Shown here in pieces: positions 27,619-36,748 of a DNA stretch of 64,000 bases. The notes under the pieces are model-generated. The model was not told where the DNA came from. It made no database searches and was given only the letters and a program-made list of their open reading frames with translations. The stretch lies in assembly GCF_041200145.1 (NCBI RefSeq), contig NZ_CP165734.1:4278001-4342000 (forward strand), written 5' to 3'. The DNA comes from Bradyrhizobium sp. LLZ17 (lineage in GTDB: Bacteria > Pseudomonadota > Alphaproteobacteria > Rhizobiales > Xanthobacteraceae). How positions within the stretch are numbered: position 1 is the stretch's first letter; each line of letters starts with the position of its first letter. The position numbers were made by a program, and so were the translations under genes.

Positions 27619-28416
27619 ATGGCGAGCAATGAGCGGATCTTCGTCCAGGCCATCAGGCGCTATTGCGCGGACCATGGCATCGCGGTCGATATCCGCGCCG
27701 GCGGCTGGCTGATCGCGATGCGCCGCGGCGAGGAGCGTCGCTTTGCCTTCGGCTACGACATCGGCCTCAACAGCGCGATCGCGCACCGCCTTGCCAACGA
27801 CAAATCGGCGACCGCCGAGGCGCTGTCGCTGGAGTGCGTGCCCTGCGTTCCGCATCAGCTCTTCCTCAACCCGAAGCTGGGCAGGAAGGTTGTCGATGAT
27901 TCCTGGCGAGAGGCCATGCTTGGGCTGCTTCACGACAATCCGCAAGGCGTGGTGGTCAAGCCGAACGAGGGGACGTCGGGGCGATCCGTGTTCCGGGTGA
28001 CGAGCGAGGCGGAGCTCGACCACGCGGTCGGCGAGGTGTTTTCGATGAGCGCAGGGCTCGTGATCTCGCCCTATGTCGCGATCGAGGACGAGGTCCGCGT
28101 GGTGCTGCTCGATGATGTGCCGCTCGTCGTCTACAGCAAGCAGCGTGGCGCGGATTGGCGGCACAATCTCGATGCCGGCGCCAAGCCGGTGCTGCTGCAG
28201 GACGGCGAGGTTCGCGCCGCCTGCGTCAAGATCGCGGTCGATGCTGCCAACGCCATCGGCATCACCTTTTCGTCGATCGATGTGGTTCGCGTTGACGGCG
28301 ACTGGCGGGTGCTGGAAATCAACTCCGGCGTGATAATGGAGGCGCTGGGGAAGCTGTATCCGGAACTGGTCCAGGCGACGTATGATGCGGCGCTGGATCG
28401 GGTGTTTGGGACCTGA
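27619..28416 (+). CDS. ATP-grasp domain protein (RimK/glutathione synthetase-like)
   Basis: A 265-residue protein with an ATP-grasp fold. A nucleotide-binding segment (GVVVKPNEGTSGRSVFRV, about 110-127), a middle strand region (LVISPYVAIEDEVRVVLLDD) and the metal-binding end (DVVRVDGDWRVLEINSGVIM, about 226-245) are visible. Such ligases join a carboxylate to an amine using ATP; the substrates here are unknown. The N-terminal part (RIFVQAIRRYCADHGIAVDI) is short, about 100 residues, as in minimal stand-alone forms. No neighbouring gene suggests a pathway. The ATG at 27619 follows GGAAGC. Confidence 0.72.
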   Translation: MASNERIFVQAIRRYCADHGIAVDIRAGGWLIAMRRGEERRFAFGYDIGLNSAIAHRLANDKSATAEALSLECVPCVPHQLFLNPKLGRKVVDDSWREAMLGLLHDNPQGVVVKPNEGTSGRSVFRVTSEAELDHAVGEVFSMSAGLVISPYVAIEDEVRVVLLDDVPLVVYSKQRGADWRHNLDAGAKPVLLQDGEVRAACVKIAVDAANAIGITFSSIDVVRVDGDWRVLEINSGVIMEALGKLYPELVQATYDAALDRVFGT

Positions 28417-28443
28417 GCTGAGCGCCAGGCACTCGCTGCTGTC

Positions 28444-28590
28444 CCTTCTCCGCTTGTGGGAGAAGGTGGCGCGAAGCGCCGGATGAGGGGTTATTTCCGC
28501 GAGTTCAACTGCAAGAGGGTCCCGCGTGGAGAGAACCCCTCACCCGGCTTCGCTATCGCGAAGCCACCCTCTCCCACAAGGGGCGAGGGT
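28444..28590. repeat. Palindromic intergenic repeat, family B' (long form)
   Basis: It starts CCTTCTCCGCTTGTGGGAGA and continues GGTGGCGCGAAGCGCCGGAT; the other side has CCCCTCACCCGGCTTCGC and CCACCCTCTCCCACAAGGGG. This is the same element as at 23861-24012 with a different centre. It lies between convergent genes. Confidence 0.8.
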
Positions 28591-28629
28591 GCAGCGAGCT
28601 TGGGGCGCGAACGTCGCAGTCAAGACGTT

Positions 28630-29579
28630 CTAATTATTCGCGCTCGCCGAATCGTCCATTGCCTTGAAGGCTTCTTCCAGTTGCAGCGAGATCGGCACGT
28701 TCAGCCGCTCTCCGGTGGGAAGGCGCGCGGTGAACCATTTGTTGTAGAGCGGCACCAAATCGTGGTTGGAGCCGAGCTTGCGGAAGGTTCGCTCGACCAC
28801 GGCTGTCAATTGCGGTTCGCCCTTGCGGAACATGATGCCGTAGGGATCGTAGGACAGATAGTCGCCCGTCACGCGGAACTTGTCCTGCGCCTTGTGGCGC
28901 ACGATCAGGCTCGACAGCAGGATGTCATCGGTCGCGAACGCATCCGCCTTGCCGTCCACGACCATCTGGAACGACTGCTCGTGGTCGGCGCCGACGACGA
29001 TGTTCAGCCCCAGCGACGACTTCTTGTCGGCGGCCTGGATCGCCTGCTCGTTGGTGGTGCCCTTGGTCACCACGATGGTCTTGCCCTTCAGGTCGGCCAG
29101 CGCCTGGATGCTCGAGGCCTTCGGCACCATCAGCTTGGTGCCGGCGACGAACATCAGCGGCGAGAACGCGACGCGCTTGCCGCGCTCGGCATTGGCCGTG
29201 GTCGAGCCGCATTCGAGATCGATCTTGTTCTGGAGCACCGCGTCGATGCGGTCGTCCGAGGTGACCTTGACATAGTCGATCTTGAGATTGGGATCGTCGA
29301 CTTCGGCGCCGATCTCCTCGACGATGGCCTCGCAGAGCTCGAGGCTATAGCCGATCGGGCGGCTGGCTTGATCGAGGAAGGAGAACGGCGGCGAGCCTCA
29401 CGATAGCCGAGCCGCACGGTGTGCGCGTTCTTGATGGCAAGCAGCGTCGGGCTAAGCCCGTCGCTGCCGCCGGTCTGGGCCGACGCGCCGGTGGCCAGCA
29501 GGCTCGCCGCCAGCAACAGGCCGCCCCAAACCGGCTTAACCCAACTCGGCTTGCCCCAACTCGGCTTTAAAGGGCGCAT
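28630..29579 (-). pseudogene. Amino-acid ABC transporter substrate-binding protein (GltI-like), frameshifted
   Basis: A periplasmic solute-binding protein of the polar amino-acid family (glutamate/aspartate type), about 316 residues after repair. The signal peptide is WGGLLLAASLLATGASAQ. The ligand-binding start AHTVRLGYRE is in one frame; SPPFSFLDQASRPIGYSLEL and all following sequence are in another. One base is missing at about 29394-29399. The second lobe (VAFSPLMFVAGTKLMV...LKGKTIVVTKGTTNEQAIQA) is intact. No permease or ATPase of this type is nearby. It ends 13 bp downstream of the symporter gene on the same strand, so the two may be co-transcribed. Confidence 0.8.
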
Positions 29580-29592
29580 CACGCATTCCCCA

Positions 29593-30888
29593 TCAATGGC
29601 CGGCCATCGCGGGCACTTCGCCGGGCACCATATCGCCCGGCACGACGTCGCTCGGCCCCATCGCATGTTCGGGCCCGAGCTCGCCTTCCCATTTCGCGAC
29701 CACGGAGGTCGCGAGCGTGTTGCCGATTACGTTGGTGGCGCTGCGGCCCATGTCGAGGAAGGTGTCGATGCCCATGATCATCAACAGGCCGGCTTCGGGG
29801 ATGTTGAACTGCGACAGCGTCGAGGCGATCACGACCAGCGAGGCGCGCGGCACGCCGGCGACGCCTTTGGACGTGATCATCAACGTCGCCAGCATCGCAA
29901 GCTGCGTCCCGAGCGGCATGTCGATGTGATAGCTCTGCGCGATGAAGATGCTGGCAAAGGTGCAGTACATCATCGTGCCGTCGAGGTTGAAGGAATAACC
30001 GAGCGGCAGCACGAAGCTCGAGATTCGCGACGAAGCGCCGAAGCGGTTGAGGCCCTCCAGCGTCTTCGGATAGGCCGCTTCCGAGCTCGCGGTGGAGAAC
30101 GCGATCATCAGCGGCTCGCGGATCAGCTTCAGCAGATGGCTGTAGCGCGGCCCGATCACGATGAAGCCGACGATGACCAGGATGCCCCAGAGCAGGAACA
30201 GCGAGAGATAGAACCCGCCCATGAACACGATCAGCTTCCAGAGCACCAGCAGGCCGTTCTTGGCGACGGTGGCGGTGATGGCGGCCCAGACCGCGAGCGG
30301 CGCGAACAGCATCACATAGCTCGTCACCTTGAGCATGATGTGGCCGAGATCGTCGATCAGCGCCAGGATCGGCTTGGAGCGTTCCGGCATCGAGCCCATC
30401 GCCACCGAAAAGAACACGGCGAAGATTACGATCTGGAGGATCTCGTTCTGCGCCATCGCATCCGCGATCGAGGTCGGGATCAGATGCGTCAGGAACTTCT
30501 CGATGGAGAAGGCGGAGACCGGCAGGCCGGTCGACTGCGCCTTGTCCGGCAACGTGCCGGGGAAGTTGGCGCCGGGCTGGAGCAGATTGACCATGATCAG
30601 GCCCAGCATCAGCGAAACGAAAGAGGCGCTGACGAACCAGCCCATGGTCTTGGCGAAGATGCGGCCGAGCTTGGAGCCCGAGCCCATATGGGCGATGCCG
30701 CCGACCAGGGTCGCGAATACCAGCGGCGCGATGATCATCTTGATCAGGCGCAGGAAGATCACGGCGACCAGATTGATGGACGAAGCCCAATCGCCTCGCG
30801 TATCCGGCAGGAAGTTATAGATCGCCGAGCCCATGATGATGCCGAGCACCATCGCCGCCAAAATGTATTGCGTAAACCTGTTCGACAT
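29593..30888 (-). CDS. Dicarboxylate/amino acid:cation symporter (DAACS family)
   Basis: A 431-residue inner-membrane symporter of the DctA/GltP family. Typical elements are LRLIKMIIAPLVFATLVGG near residue 47, the serine-rich hairpin (FSTASSEAAYPKTLEGLNRF), SFVLPLGYSFNLDGTMMY, the MITSKGVAGVPRA loop and GIDTFLDMGRSATNVIGNTL. Substrates are C4-dicarboxylates or acidic amino acids; STASSEAAYPKT differs from the DctA wording, so I do not assign dctA. A C-terminal tail rich in Pro and Met follows (MGPSDVVPGDMVPGEVPAMAG). The adjacent amino-acid binding protein may share the ligand. Confidence 0.88.
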   Translation of the reverse strand: MSNRFTQYILAAMVLGIIMGSAIYNFLPDTRGDWASSINLVAVIFLRLIKMIIAPLVFATLVGGIAHMGSGSKLGRIFAKTMGWFVSASFVSLMLGLIMVNLLQPGANFPGTLPDKAQSTGLPVSAFSIEKFLTHLIPTSIADAMAQNEILQIVIFAVFFSVAMGSMPERSKPILALIDDLGHIMLKVTSYVMLFAPLAVWAAITATVAKNGLLVLWKLIVFMGGFYLSLFLLWGILVIVGFIVIGPRYSHLLKLIREPLMIAFSTASSEAAYPKTLEGLNRFGASSRISSFVLPLGYSFNLDGTMMYCTFASIFIAQSYHIDMPLGTQLAMLATLMITSKGVAGVPRASLVVIASTLSQFNIPEAGLLMIMGIDTFLDMGRSATNVIGNTLATSVVAKWEGELGPEHAMGPSDVVPGDMVPGEVPAMAGH

Positions 30889-31096
30889 TAGCGACCCCCA
30901 CTACACCGGTGGTTCATGATGTCGCAGATATCAAGACGACGCAACACGCTTGGCGTGTGGTCGCGTTGTCCGGATGTTCCCGTTGTGAAACTGGCCGCAC
31001 CGATCTAGCCTTCATGCAGCGCACAACGAATGCGGCTTGCATCTTTTTCTTGGCTGCGGCTGCATCAATAATCGTCACATTCAGGGAGGCAACGCC

Positions 31097-32098
31097 ATGA
31101 CCGTCAGCGCCAATCGCCAAATTCTTCTGGTGGAAAAGCCCAGCGGCAAGCTCGGTCCCGAGCACTTCAAGATGGTCGAAGGCGCACGGCCTGAGCCGAA
31201 GGACGGCGAGGCCTTGTTGCGCGTTCGCTACATCTCGCTCGATGCCGCCAATCGCGCCTGGATGCACGGTGCGACTTATCGTTCAGCCGTCGAAGCCAAC
31301 AGCGTGATGGCCGGCGGCGCCATTGCCGAAGTCGTCAGCTCGAAGGCGCCGGGGCTCGCGCCCGGCGACATCGTGTTCGGCGACACCGGCTGGCAGGAGT
31401 ATGCCGCCGTGCCGGCAAAGCATCTCACAAAAATGCCGAAGCTCGAGCCAATGACGCATCTGCTCAGCGTCTTCGGCATCGCCGGCCTCACCGCCTATTT
31501 CGGCCTTCTGGAGATCGGCAAGCCCGAGGAAGGTGAGACCGTGGTGGTTTCGGCGGCGGCAGGCTCGGTCGGCTCTATCGTCGGACAGATCGCCAAGATC
31601 AAAGGATGTCGCGTGATCGGCATCGCCGGCGGCGCGGACAAGTGCAACTGGCTGACGTCCGAGCTCGGCTTCGACGCCGCCGTCGACTACAAGGACGGTG
31701 CGACCTTCAAGGCGCTGCGCGCGGCCGCGCCAAAAGGCATCGACGTCTATTTCGACAATGTCGGCGGCGAGATTCTGGAAGCGTGCCTGCCGCAGATGAA
31801 CAATTACGGCCGCATCGCCTGCTGCGGCGCGATCTCGCAATATGACGGCGCGCCGTCGGCGCATGGCCCGCGCGGCGTGCCCGGGCTGATCGTGGTGAAG
31901 CGTCTCGTCATGCAGGGCTTCATCGTGATGGACTACATGAAGGAAAGCCAGCGCGCGCTGGCCGATCTCCAGGCCTGGGTCAAATCCGGCAAGCTGAAAG
32001 TGCAGGAAGACATCATCGATGGACTGGAGAACACGCCGAAGGCGCTGATCGGATTGCTTGCCGGCGAAAACCGCGGCAAGCGCATGGTCAAGCTCTGA
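31097..32098 (+). CDS. NADP-dependent MDR-family oxidoreductase (CurA/leukotriene B4 dehydrogenase-like)
   Basis: A 333-residue zinc-independent medium-chain reductase. The N-terminal GroES-like part (NRQILLVEKPSGKLGPEHFK...) and the Rossmann part with VVVSAAAGSVGSIVGQIAK (about 148-166) are typical, as are GIDVYFDNVGGEILEACL and GRIACCGAISQYDG. Relatives reduce the double bond of alpha,beta-unsaturated carbonyls (curcumin, prostaglandin-like or other enones) with NADPH. The start has a clear GGGAGG site eight bases upstream. It stands alone between unlike neighbours. Confidence 0.87.
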   Translation: MTVSANRQILLVEKPSGKLGPEHFKMVEGARPEPKDGEALLRVRYISLDAANRAWMHGATYRSAVEANSVMAGGAIAEVVSSKAPGLAPGDIVFGDTGWQEYAAVPAKHLTKMPKLEPMTHLLSVFGIAGLTAYFGLLEIGKPEEGETVVVSAAAGSVGSIVGQIAKIKGCRVIGIAGGADKCNWLTSELGFDAAVDYKDGATFKALRAAAPKGIDVYFDNVGGEILEACLPQMNNYGRIACCGAISQYDGAPSAHGPRGVPGLIVVKRLVMQGFIVMDYMKESQRALADLQAWVKSGKLKVQEDIIDGLENTPKALIGLLAGENRGKRMVKL

Positions 32099-32254
32099 GG
32101 ACGTAGTTACGTCGCAATTGCGTCGGCATTATCTACTTGCGGTAGAGGCCAAGGCGCCCAAAGATATCGCGCGCGAGGCACTGCTCGCGCTCATTGCGAT
32201 TGCATCACTTTTCAAAAATCGTCGGCGTGACCGACAGGGCAGGAATTCACCCAG

Positions 32255-33115
32255 ATGTTCAACACGTTGAAACATGTTTCGACGCGCAAAATGTTGCTCG
32301 CTGCAACACTCTTCGCAACTGCAACAAGCGCGTTCGCGCAAGCGCCGACCGAGGCTCAGAAGAGCGCCATCCGCTCCGCATGCCGCTCGGACTTCATCGC
32401 GCACTGCTCGAGCGTGACGCCCGGTGGTGTGGAGGCGTATCAATGCCTCCACAAGAACATGTCCAGCCTGTCATCGGGATGCCAGACCGCGGTTCGCGCG
32501 GTCGAGCCGGCCGCCGCGCCGAAGACCGAAGCTGCGCCGGCCAAATCTGAGCCGGCCAAATCCGAAGCAGCCAAGTCTGAGCCTCCCAAGTCTGAACCCG
32601 CAAAGTCTGAACCGGCAAAAACCGAGGCCGCGCCGACTGCGAAGCCGGCCGCCGCGGCGGCTGCGAAAGCCGCCACGCCCAAGCCGCCAAGCGGCGCGCA
32701 AGTCTCCGCCATCAAGAGCGCCTGTCGCTCCGATTATCCAAAGGTCTGCGCCGGTGTGCCGCCGGGCGGCGCGCCCGCGCTCGAATGCCTGGAGAAGAAC
32801 AAGGCGAAGGTGTCGGCGGCCTGCGCAACAGCCGTGAGCGCCGCCTCCGGTGGTGGTGCTGCAGCCGCGGCGCCTGCGGGCGCTGCACCGGCTGCGGCGG
32901 CAACGCCGGCCGCAGCCCCTGCCGCGATCGTGCTGCGGCCGTTGCGGCCTCGGGAGGAGCTGTTCATCGTCCGGTCCGCCTGTGGCGGCGACATTCGCGC
33001 GCTGTGCGGCGGCGTGGCTCCCGGTGGCGGTCGCATCGTGCAATGCATTGCGAGCAATGCCGCGTCGCTGTCGCCCGGATGCAAGGACGTTCTGGCGCCG
33101 TTCGCGGCGCGATAA
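32255..33115 (+). CDS. Secreted protein with three Cys-rich GLG1-like repeats
   Basis: A 286-residue exported protein. The signal peptide ends near residue 29 (AATLFATATSAFAQ). Three Cys-rich units follow, each reading C-x3-D-x3-C-x-V/G-x-PGG-x5-CL-x3-N-x-x-x-[LV]S-x-x-C: about 42-76, about 155-189 and about 247-281. The first two are joined by a low-complexity linker of AKSEP-type units (EPAKSEAAKSEPPKSEPAKS), the second and third by an Ala/Gly linker. Cys-rich (GLG1-type) repeats occur in small envelope proteins of rhizobia; function unknown. The four cysteines per unit suggest disulfides formed in the periplasm. Confidence 0.78.
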   Translation: MFNTLKHVSTRKMLLAATLFATATSAFAQAPTEAQKSAIRSACRSDFIAHCSSVTPGGVEAYQCLHKNMSSLSSGCQTAVRAVEPAAAPKTEAAPAKSEPAKSEAAKSEPPKSEPAKSEPAKTEAAPTAKPAAAAAAKAATPKPPSGAQVSAIKSACRSDYPKVCAGVPPGGAPALECLEKNKAKVSAACATAVSAASGGGAAAAAPAGAAPAAAATPAAAPAAIVLRPLRPREELFIVRSACGGDIRALCGGVAPGGGRIVQCIASNAASLSPGCKDVLAPFAAR

Positions 33116-33280
33116 GACGTCGCGCGATCGCGCTGGTGGTCAAGCCGGCGCGATTTGGCTATGCTTCGCGCGTGACGGTTTCGGGCACACCCTAAGCGGG
33201 GGTCCGGGAGCGAGCCTCGGCGCGCCATGCCTTGCCGATAATTCCGCTGGCGCGGGACGCCGGAGCACATTAGTCTACCC

Positions 33281-33306
33281 CTAGATAGTAAGTATACTGT
33301 CAATTA
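33281..33306. promoter_or_regulatory. Operator-like site upstream of the aromatic hydroxylase gene
   Basis: CTAGA, five bases, then AGTATACTGTCAATTA. The core AGTATACT is a perfect palindrome. The same arrangement with the same spacing recurs at 37523-37548, upstream of the gentisate dioxygenase gene. It lies 13 bp before the TTG start, overlapping the likely promoter. The MarR-type regulator encoded between the two sites is the obvious candidate ligand (inference). Confidence 0.6.
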
Positions 33307-33318
33307 GGGAGGCAGATT

Positions 33319-34458
33319 TTGCGGATCGCCGTGATCGGCGGGGGGCCCGGCGGGCTCTACTTCGCCTATCTCTGGAAGAAGCGTCACCCCGAGGATCAAG
33401 TCGACCTGTTCGAACAGAACCCGGCCGACGCGACCTGGGGCTTTGGCGTGGTGTTCTCCGAGCAGGCCCTGGAATTCCTGCGCGCCGACGACCCCGAGAC
33501 CGTCGATGCGATCGCGCCGCACATGGAGAGCTGGCAGAACATCACGCTGAGCCTGGACGGCGACAACGTCGCTATCGACGGCGTCGGCTTCTCCTCGATC
33601 GGCCGGCTCGAGCTGTTGAAGTTCTTGCAGCAGCGCGCGCTCGATGCCGGCGTCACGTCGCGCTTCGACACGCCAATTCACGCGATCGACCAGCTCAACG
33701 GCCATGACCTGATCGTCGCCGCCGACGGCCTGAATTCGCTGGTACGCCGCGCCTATGAGGGCGATTTCGGCACCTCGCTGTCCTACTCCTCCAACAAATT
33801 CGTCTGGTACGGCACGTCGAAGCGCTTCGACACGCTGTCGCAGACTTTCGTGAAGACCGATCGCGGCGCCTTCAACGCCCACCACTATCGCTATTCGCCG
33901 AACATGAGCACCTTCCTGGTCGAATGCGACCACGCGACCTGGCAGGCCTATGGCTTCGCCTACAAGGACGTCGAGCAGTCCAAGGGCGTCTGCGAGGAGG
34001 TGTTTGCCGACACGCTCGGCGGTCACTGCCTGGTCTCGAACAAGTCGGTGTGGCGCAACTTCCCGTGGGTCTGGAACGAGCACTGGTCGTTCAAGAACAT
34101 GGTGCTGATCGGAGATGCCCTGCACTCGGCGCATTTCTCGATCGGCTCGGGCACGCGGCTCGCGATCGAGGACGCCATCGCGCTGGTCAAGGCGCTGGAA
34201 TCGGATGCGCATCTGACGACCGCGCTGCATCGCTACCAGGCCGCGCGAAAGCCAGTGGTGCAGAAGCTCGTCAACGCCGCGCGGACCAGCGCCTTCTGGT
34301 ACGAGCACTTCGCCCAGCACATGCAGCTCGGCCTGATCGACTTTGCCTATAGCTACATCACCCGCTCGGGCCGCATCGACGATGCCCGGCTGCGGGCCAT
34401 GTCGCCGGCCTTCATGGCGCGCTATGAGGCCGCGAAGAACGGCGAGGACGAGGCATGA
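33319..34458 (+). CDS. FAD-dependent aryl-CoA hydroxylase (salicylyl-CoA 5-hydroxylase-like)
   Basis: A 379-residue group A flavoprotein monooxygenase. The FAD-binding GGGPGG is at residues 7-12, FGVVFSEQALEFL near 38-50, and the second flavin motif GDALHSAHFSIGSGTRLAIEDA near 270-292. The wording matches the N-terminal half of salicylyl-CoA 5-hydroxylases rather than free-acid hydroxylases. It would hydroxylate a benzoyl-CoA-type thioester made by the next gene's ligase, giving gentisyl-CoA. The TTG start is supported by AGGGAGG eight bases upstream. Its stop overlaps the ligase start (ATGA). Exact substrate (salicylyl- or 3-hydroxybenzoyl-CoA) is not certain. Confidence 0.78.
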   Translation: MRIAVIGGGPGGLYFAYLWKKRHPEDQVDLFEQNPADATWGFGVVFSEQALEFLRADDPETVDAIAPHMESWQNITLSLDGDNVAIDGVGFSSIGRLELLKFLQQRALDAGVTSRFDTPIHAIDQLNGHDLIVAADGLNSLVRRAYEGDFGTSLSYSSNKFVWYGTSKRFDTLSQTFVKTDRGAFNAHHYRYSPNMSTFLVECDHATWQAYGFAYKDVEQSKGVCEEVFADTLGGHCLVSNKSVWRNFPWVWNEHWSFKNMVLIGDALHSAHFSIGSGTRLAIEDAIALVKALESDAHLTTALHRYQAARKPVVQKLVNAARTSAFWYEHFAQHMQLGLIDFAYSYITRSGRIDDARLRAMSPAFMARYEAAKNGEDEA

Positions 34459-36068
34459 GCAGCGAGATTCGCGACCAGGTGCCCGCGGACGGCCCGGGCG
34501 CCCGCGAGATCGGCTTCGCCGTTCCGCAAGCCTACAATGCAAGCCGCGTGCTCTTCGACAATCTCGCCAAAGGACATGGCGACAAGCTCGCGCTCATCGG
34601 CCCCGCAGGCACGCGCAGCTATGCGGAGCTCTGTACCGACGCTTGCCGCTGGGGCAACGGCCTTGCTTCACTGGGTTTGAAGCGCGGTGACCGCGTGCTG
34701 CTGTTTCTCGATGACACCCCGGCCTATCCGGCGGCGTTCTTCGGCGCGGTCCGCGCGGGCTTCGTTCCGCTGCTGATCAACACGCTGACCCCGCCGGATC
34801 TGCTGCAATTCTATCTCGCCGATTCCGGCGCGAACGTCGCGGTGGCCGAGTCCGAGTTCTGCGCGCGCTTCAACGCCGAGGCCTGCAATGACACGGGCCT
34901 GCGCACGCTGATCGTCGTCAACGGCGAGGTGGGCGAGCACGCCGCGCCGAACGCGATCGGCGCGGCAGACTGGCTTCCACAGTTTCCAACCGCGCTCGCG
35001 GAAGCCGATACCCATCGCAACGACATGGCGTTCTGGATGTACTCCTCCGGCTCGACCGGCCGGCCGAAGGGCATCGTGCATCTCCAGCACGACATGGCCT
35101 ATAGCGAGGCGGCGTTTGCGCAGAACGTGTTGAAGCTGATGCCGGATGACATCTGCTTCTCCGTGCCGAAGATCTTCTTCGCCTATGGTTTCGGCAACTC
35201 CGTCACCTTCCCGTTCTCGGCTGGCGCTGCAACGCTGCTGTTGCCGGGACAGCCGAAGCCGGCCTCGATATTTGCCGCGATCGAGCAGTACAAGCCGACC
35301 GTCTTCTTCGGACTGCCGACGCTTTATACGTCGCTGACCAAGGCTGACAGTGCGGCCAAGACCGACTTCTCGTCGCTCCGCATGTCGCTGTCCGCGGCTG
35401 AAGTGCTCTCGGCCGAGGTGTCCAACGGCTGGAAGGCGCTCACCGGACTCGAAATCGTCGAGGGCCTCGGCTCGACCGAAGTGCTGCACATCTATCTCTC
35501 CAACCGCCCCGAACGGAAGAAGCTCGGCGCCGCCGGCCTGCGCGTGCCCGGCTACGAGATCGCACTGAGGGACAAGGACGGCCGCGACGTCGGCGACGAC
35601 GAGGAAGGCATCTTGTGGGTGCGCGGCGATTCCAACACGCCGCTGTACTGGAACCGGCCGGACAAATCGGCGGAAACGATCCGCGACGGCGGCTGGATCT
35701 ACACCGGCGACCGCTTCGTCCGCGACAGCGACGGCTTCCACTTCTTCCGCGGCCGCGCCGACGATCTCATCAAGATCTCCGGCCAGTGGGTCTATCCGCT
35801 CGAGGTCGAGTTGTGTCTGGCCGACCACCCCGACATCCGCGAATGCGCCGTGTTTGCCGCCGAGCTGCCCGACCGGCGCATGACGCTGAAGGCGGTGGTG
35901 GTGATGAACAGCAGGACCGTCGACCAGAGCGAGGCGACGCGGCGGCTCCAGGATTATGTGAAAGGCAAATTGCTGCCCTACAAATATCCGCGCGAGGTGA
36001 TCTTCATCGACGACCTGCCGAAGACGGGTACGGGGAAGATTGATCGGCAGGCTTTGCTGCGGATGTGA
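34455..36068 (+). CDS. Benzoate-CoA ligase family protein
   Basis: A 537-residue adenylate-forming ligase that activates an aromatic acid to its CoA thioester with ATP. The AMP-binding motif YSSGSTGRPKGIVH is at residues 196-209, GLGSTEVLHIYLSN near 337-350, YTGDRF near 416, and the catalytic lysine in KTGTGKIDRQ near 528. Benzoate-CoA ligases have this length. The gene is translationally coupled to the flavin hydroxylase upstream, which implies the product is its substrate. A salicylate or hydroxybenzoate ligase is the best guess; benzoate itself is possible. Confidence 0.88.
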   Translation: MSSEIRDQVPADGPGAREIGFAVPQAYNASRVLFDNLAKGHGDKLALIGPAGTRSYAELCTDACRWGNGLASLGLKRGDRVLLFLDDTPAYPAAFFGAVRAGFVPLLINTLTPPDLLQFYLADSGANVAVAESEFCARFNAEACNDTGLRTLIVVNGEVGEHAAPNAIGAADWLPQFPTALAEADTHRNDMAFWMYSSGSTGRPKGIVHLQHDMAYSEAAFAQNVLKLMPDDICFSVPKIFFAYGFGNSVTFPFSAGAATLLLPGQPKPASIFAAIEQYKPTVFFGLPTLYTSLTKADSAAKTDFSSLRMSLSAAEVLSAEVSNGWKALTGLEIVEGLGSTEVLHIYLSNRPERKKLGAAGLRVPGYEIALRDKDGRDVGDDEEGILWVRGDSNTPLYWNRPDKSAETIRDGGWIYTGDRFVRDSDGFHFFRGRADDLIKISGQWVYPLEVELCLADHPDIRECAVFAAELPDRRMTLKAVVVMNSRTVDQSEATRRLQDYVKGKLLPYKYPREVIFIDDLPKTGTGKIDRQALLRM

Positions 36069-36093
36069 GGAGACGGCCGGCCGCACATTCAGT

Positions 36094-36213
36094 GTCGTCC
36101 CGGCGAAGGCCGGGACCCATACGCCGAGGCAGCAGTGTGGCACGGAATGGTGTTTACCTGTCTTCGCCAAACCAGGAGTAGTGGTTATGGGTCCCGGCCT
36201 TCGCCGGGACGAC
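36094..36213. repeat. Palindromic intergenic repeat, family C
   Basis: Perfect 26-bp arms (36094-36119, starting GTCGTCCCGGCGAAGGCCGG, and 36188-36213) flank a 68-base centre. The arms are identical to those of the copy at 40338-40457, and the centres are similar. It lies between the convergent ligase and MarR genes. Confidence 0.9.
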
Positions 36214-36235
36214 GACGGTATTGACGCACGCCCCC

Positions 36236-36748
36236 TCACCCCGTTTTCCCCAGATGCTCCAGCGCGTCCTCGGTGCGCAGCGGCACCCGTGACGCCTCGT
36301 TGTTGAGATCGACGAGCTGCACCAGCAGTCCCATCAGCGCCTTGCGCTCAGTGGGCTTGAGCGGCTCCAGCATGCGCGCCTGCGCGCGTTCGACGGCAGG
36401 GATGATCTCGCGCAGGACCGCCGCGCCCGGCTTGGTCAGATAGAGCAGCTTGATCCTCTTGTCCTCGGGCGCAGGCCTGCGCTCGATATAGTTCTTGGCC
36501 TGCAGCCGCTCGATCACGCTGCCGAGCGTGGAGCGGTCGAAAGCGATCACCGCCGACAACCGCGTCGCGTCGATGCCGGGATGGGTGTGGATCGCGATCA
36601 GCGCCGCGTATTGCACCGGCGTCAGGTCGAACGCCTTGCATTCCTCCATGAAGATCGAGACCGCGATCTGCTGCATGCGCCGGAACAGATAGCCCGGCGC
36701 GGCATAGACCGCGTCGATCGTGATCGCAGCCGCGGGCTTACTCGGCAT
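36236..36748 (-). CDS. MarR-family transcriptional regulator
   Basis: A 170-residue winged-helix regulator. The HTH (ATRLSAVIAFDRSTLGSVIERL, about 61-82) and the wing (IERRPAPEDKRIKLLYLT, about 88-105) are typical of MarR proteins, which bind palindromes as dimers and release DNA on binding an aromatic ligand. The start at 36748 overlaps the stop of the glutathione S-transferase gene by 11 bp, so the two are co-translated. Two near-identical operator-like sites with an AGTATACT core flank the cluster (33281-33306, 37523-37548), so it probably represses the whole gentisate pathway. Confidence 0.88.
   Translation of the reverse strand: MPSKPAAAITIDAVYAAPGYLFRRMQQIAVSIFMEECKAFDLTPVQYAALIAIHTHPGIDATRLSAVIAFDRSTLGSVIERLQAKNYIERRPAPEDKRIKLLYLTKPGAAVLREIIPAVERAQARMLEPLKPTERKALMGLLVQLVDLNNEASRVPLRTEDALEHLGKTG

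Noticed and set aside
32530..32640. Short tandem repeats that look like a CRISPR-type array
   Set aside because: They are in-frame codons of an AKSEP linker in a secreted protein, with no spacers or cas genes.
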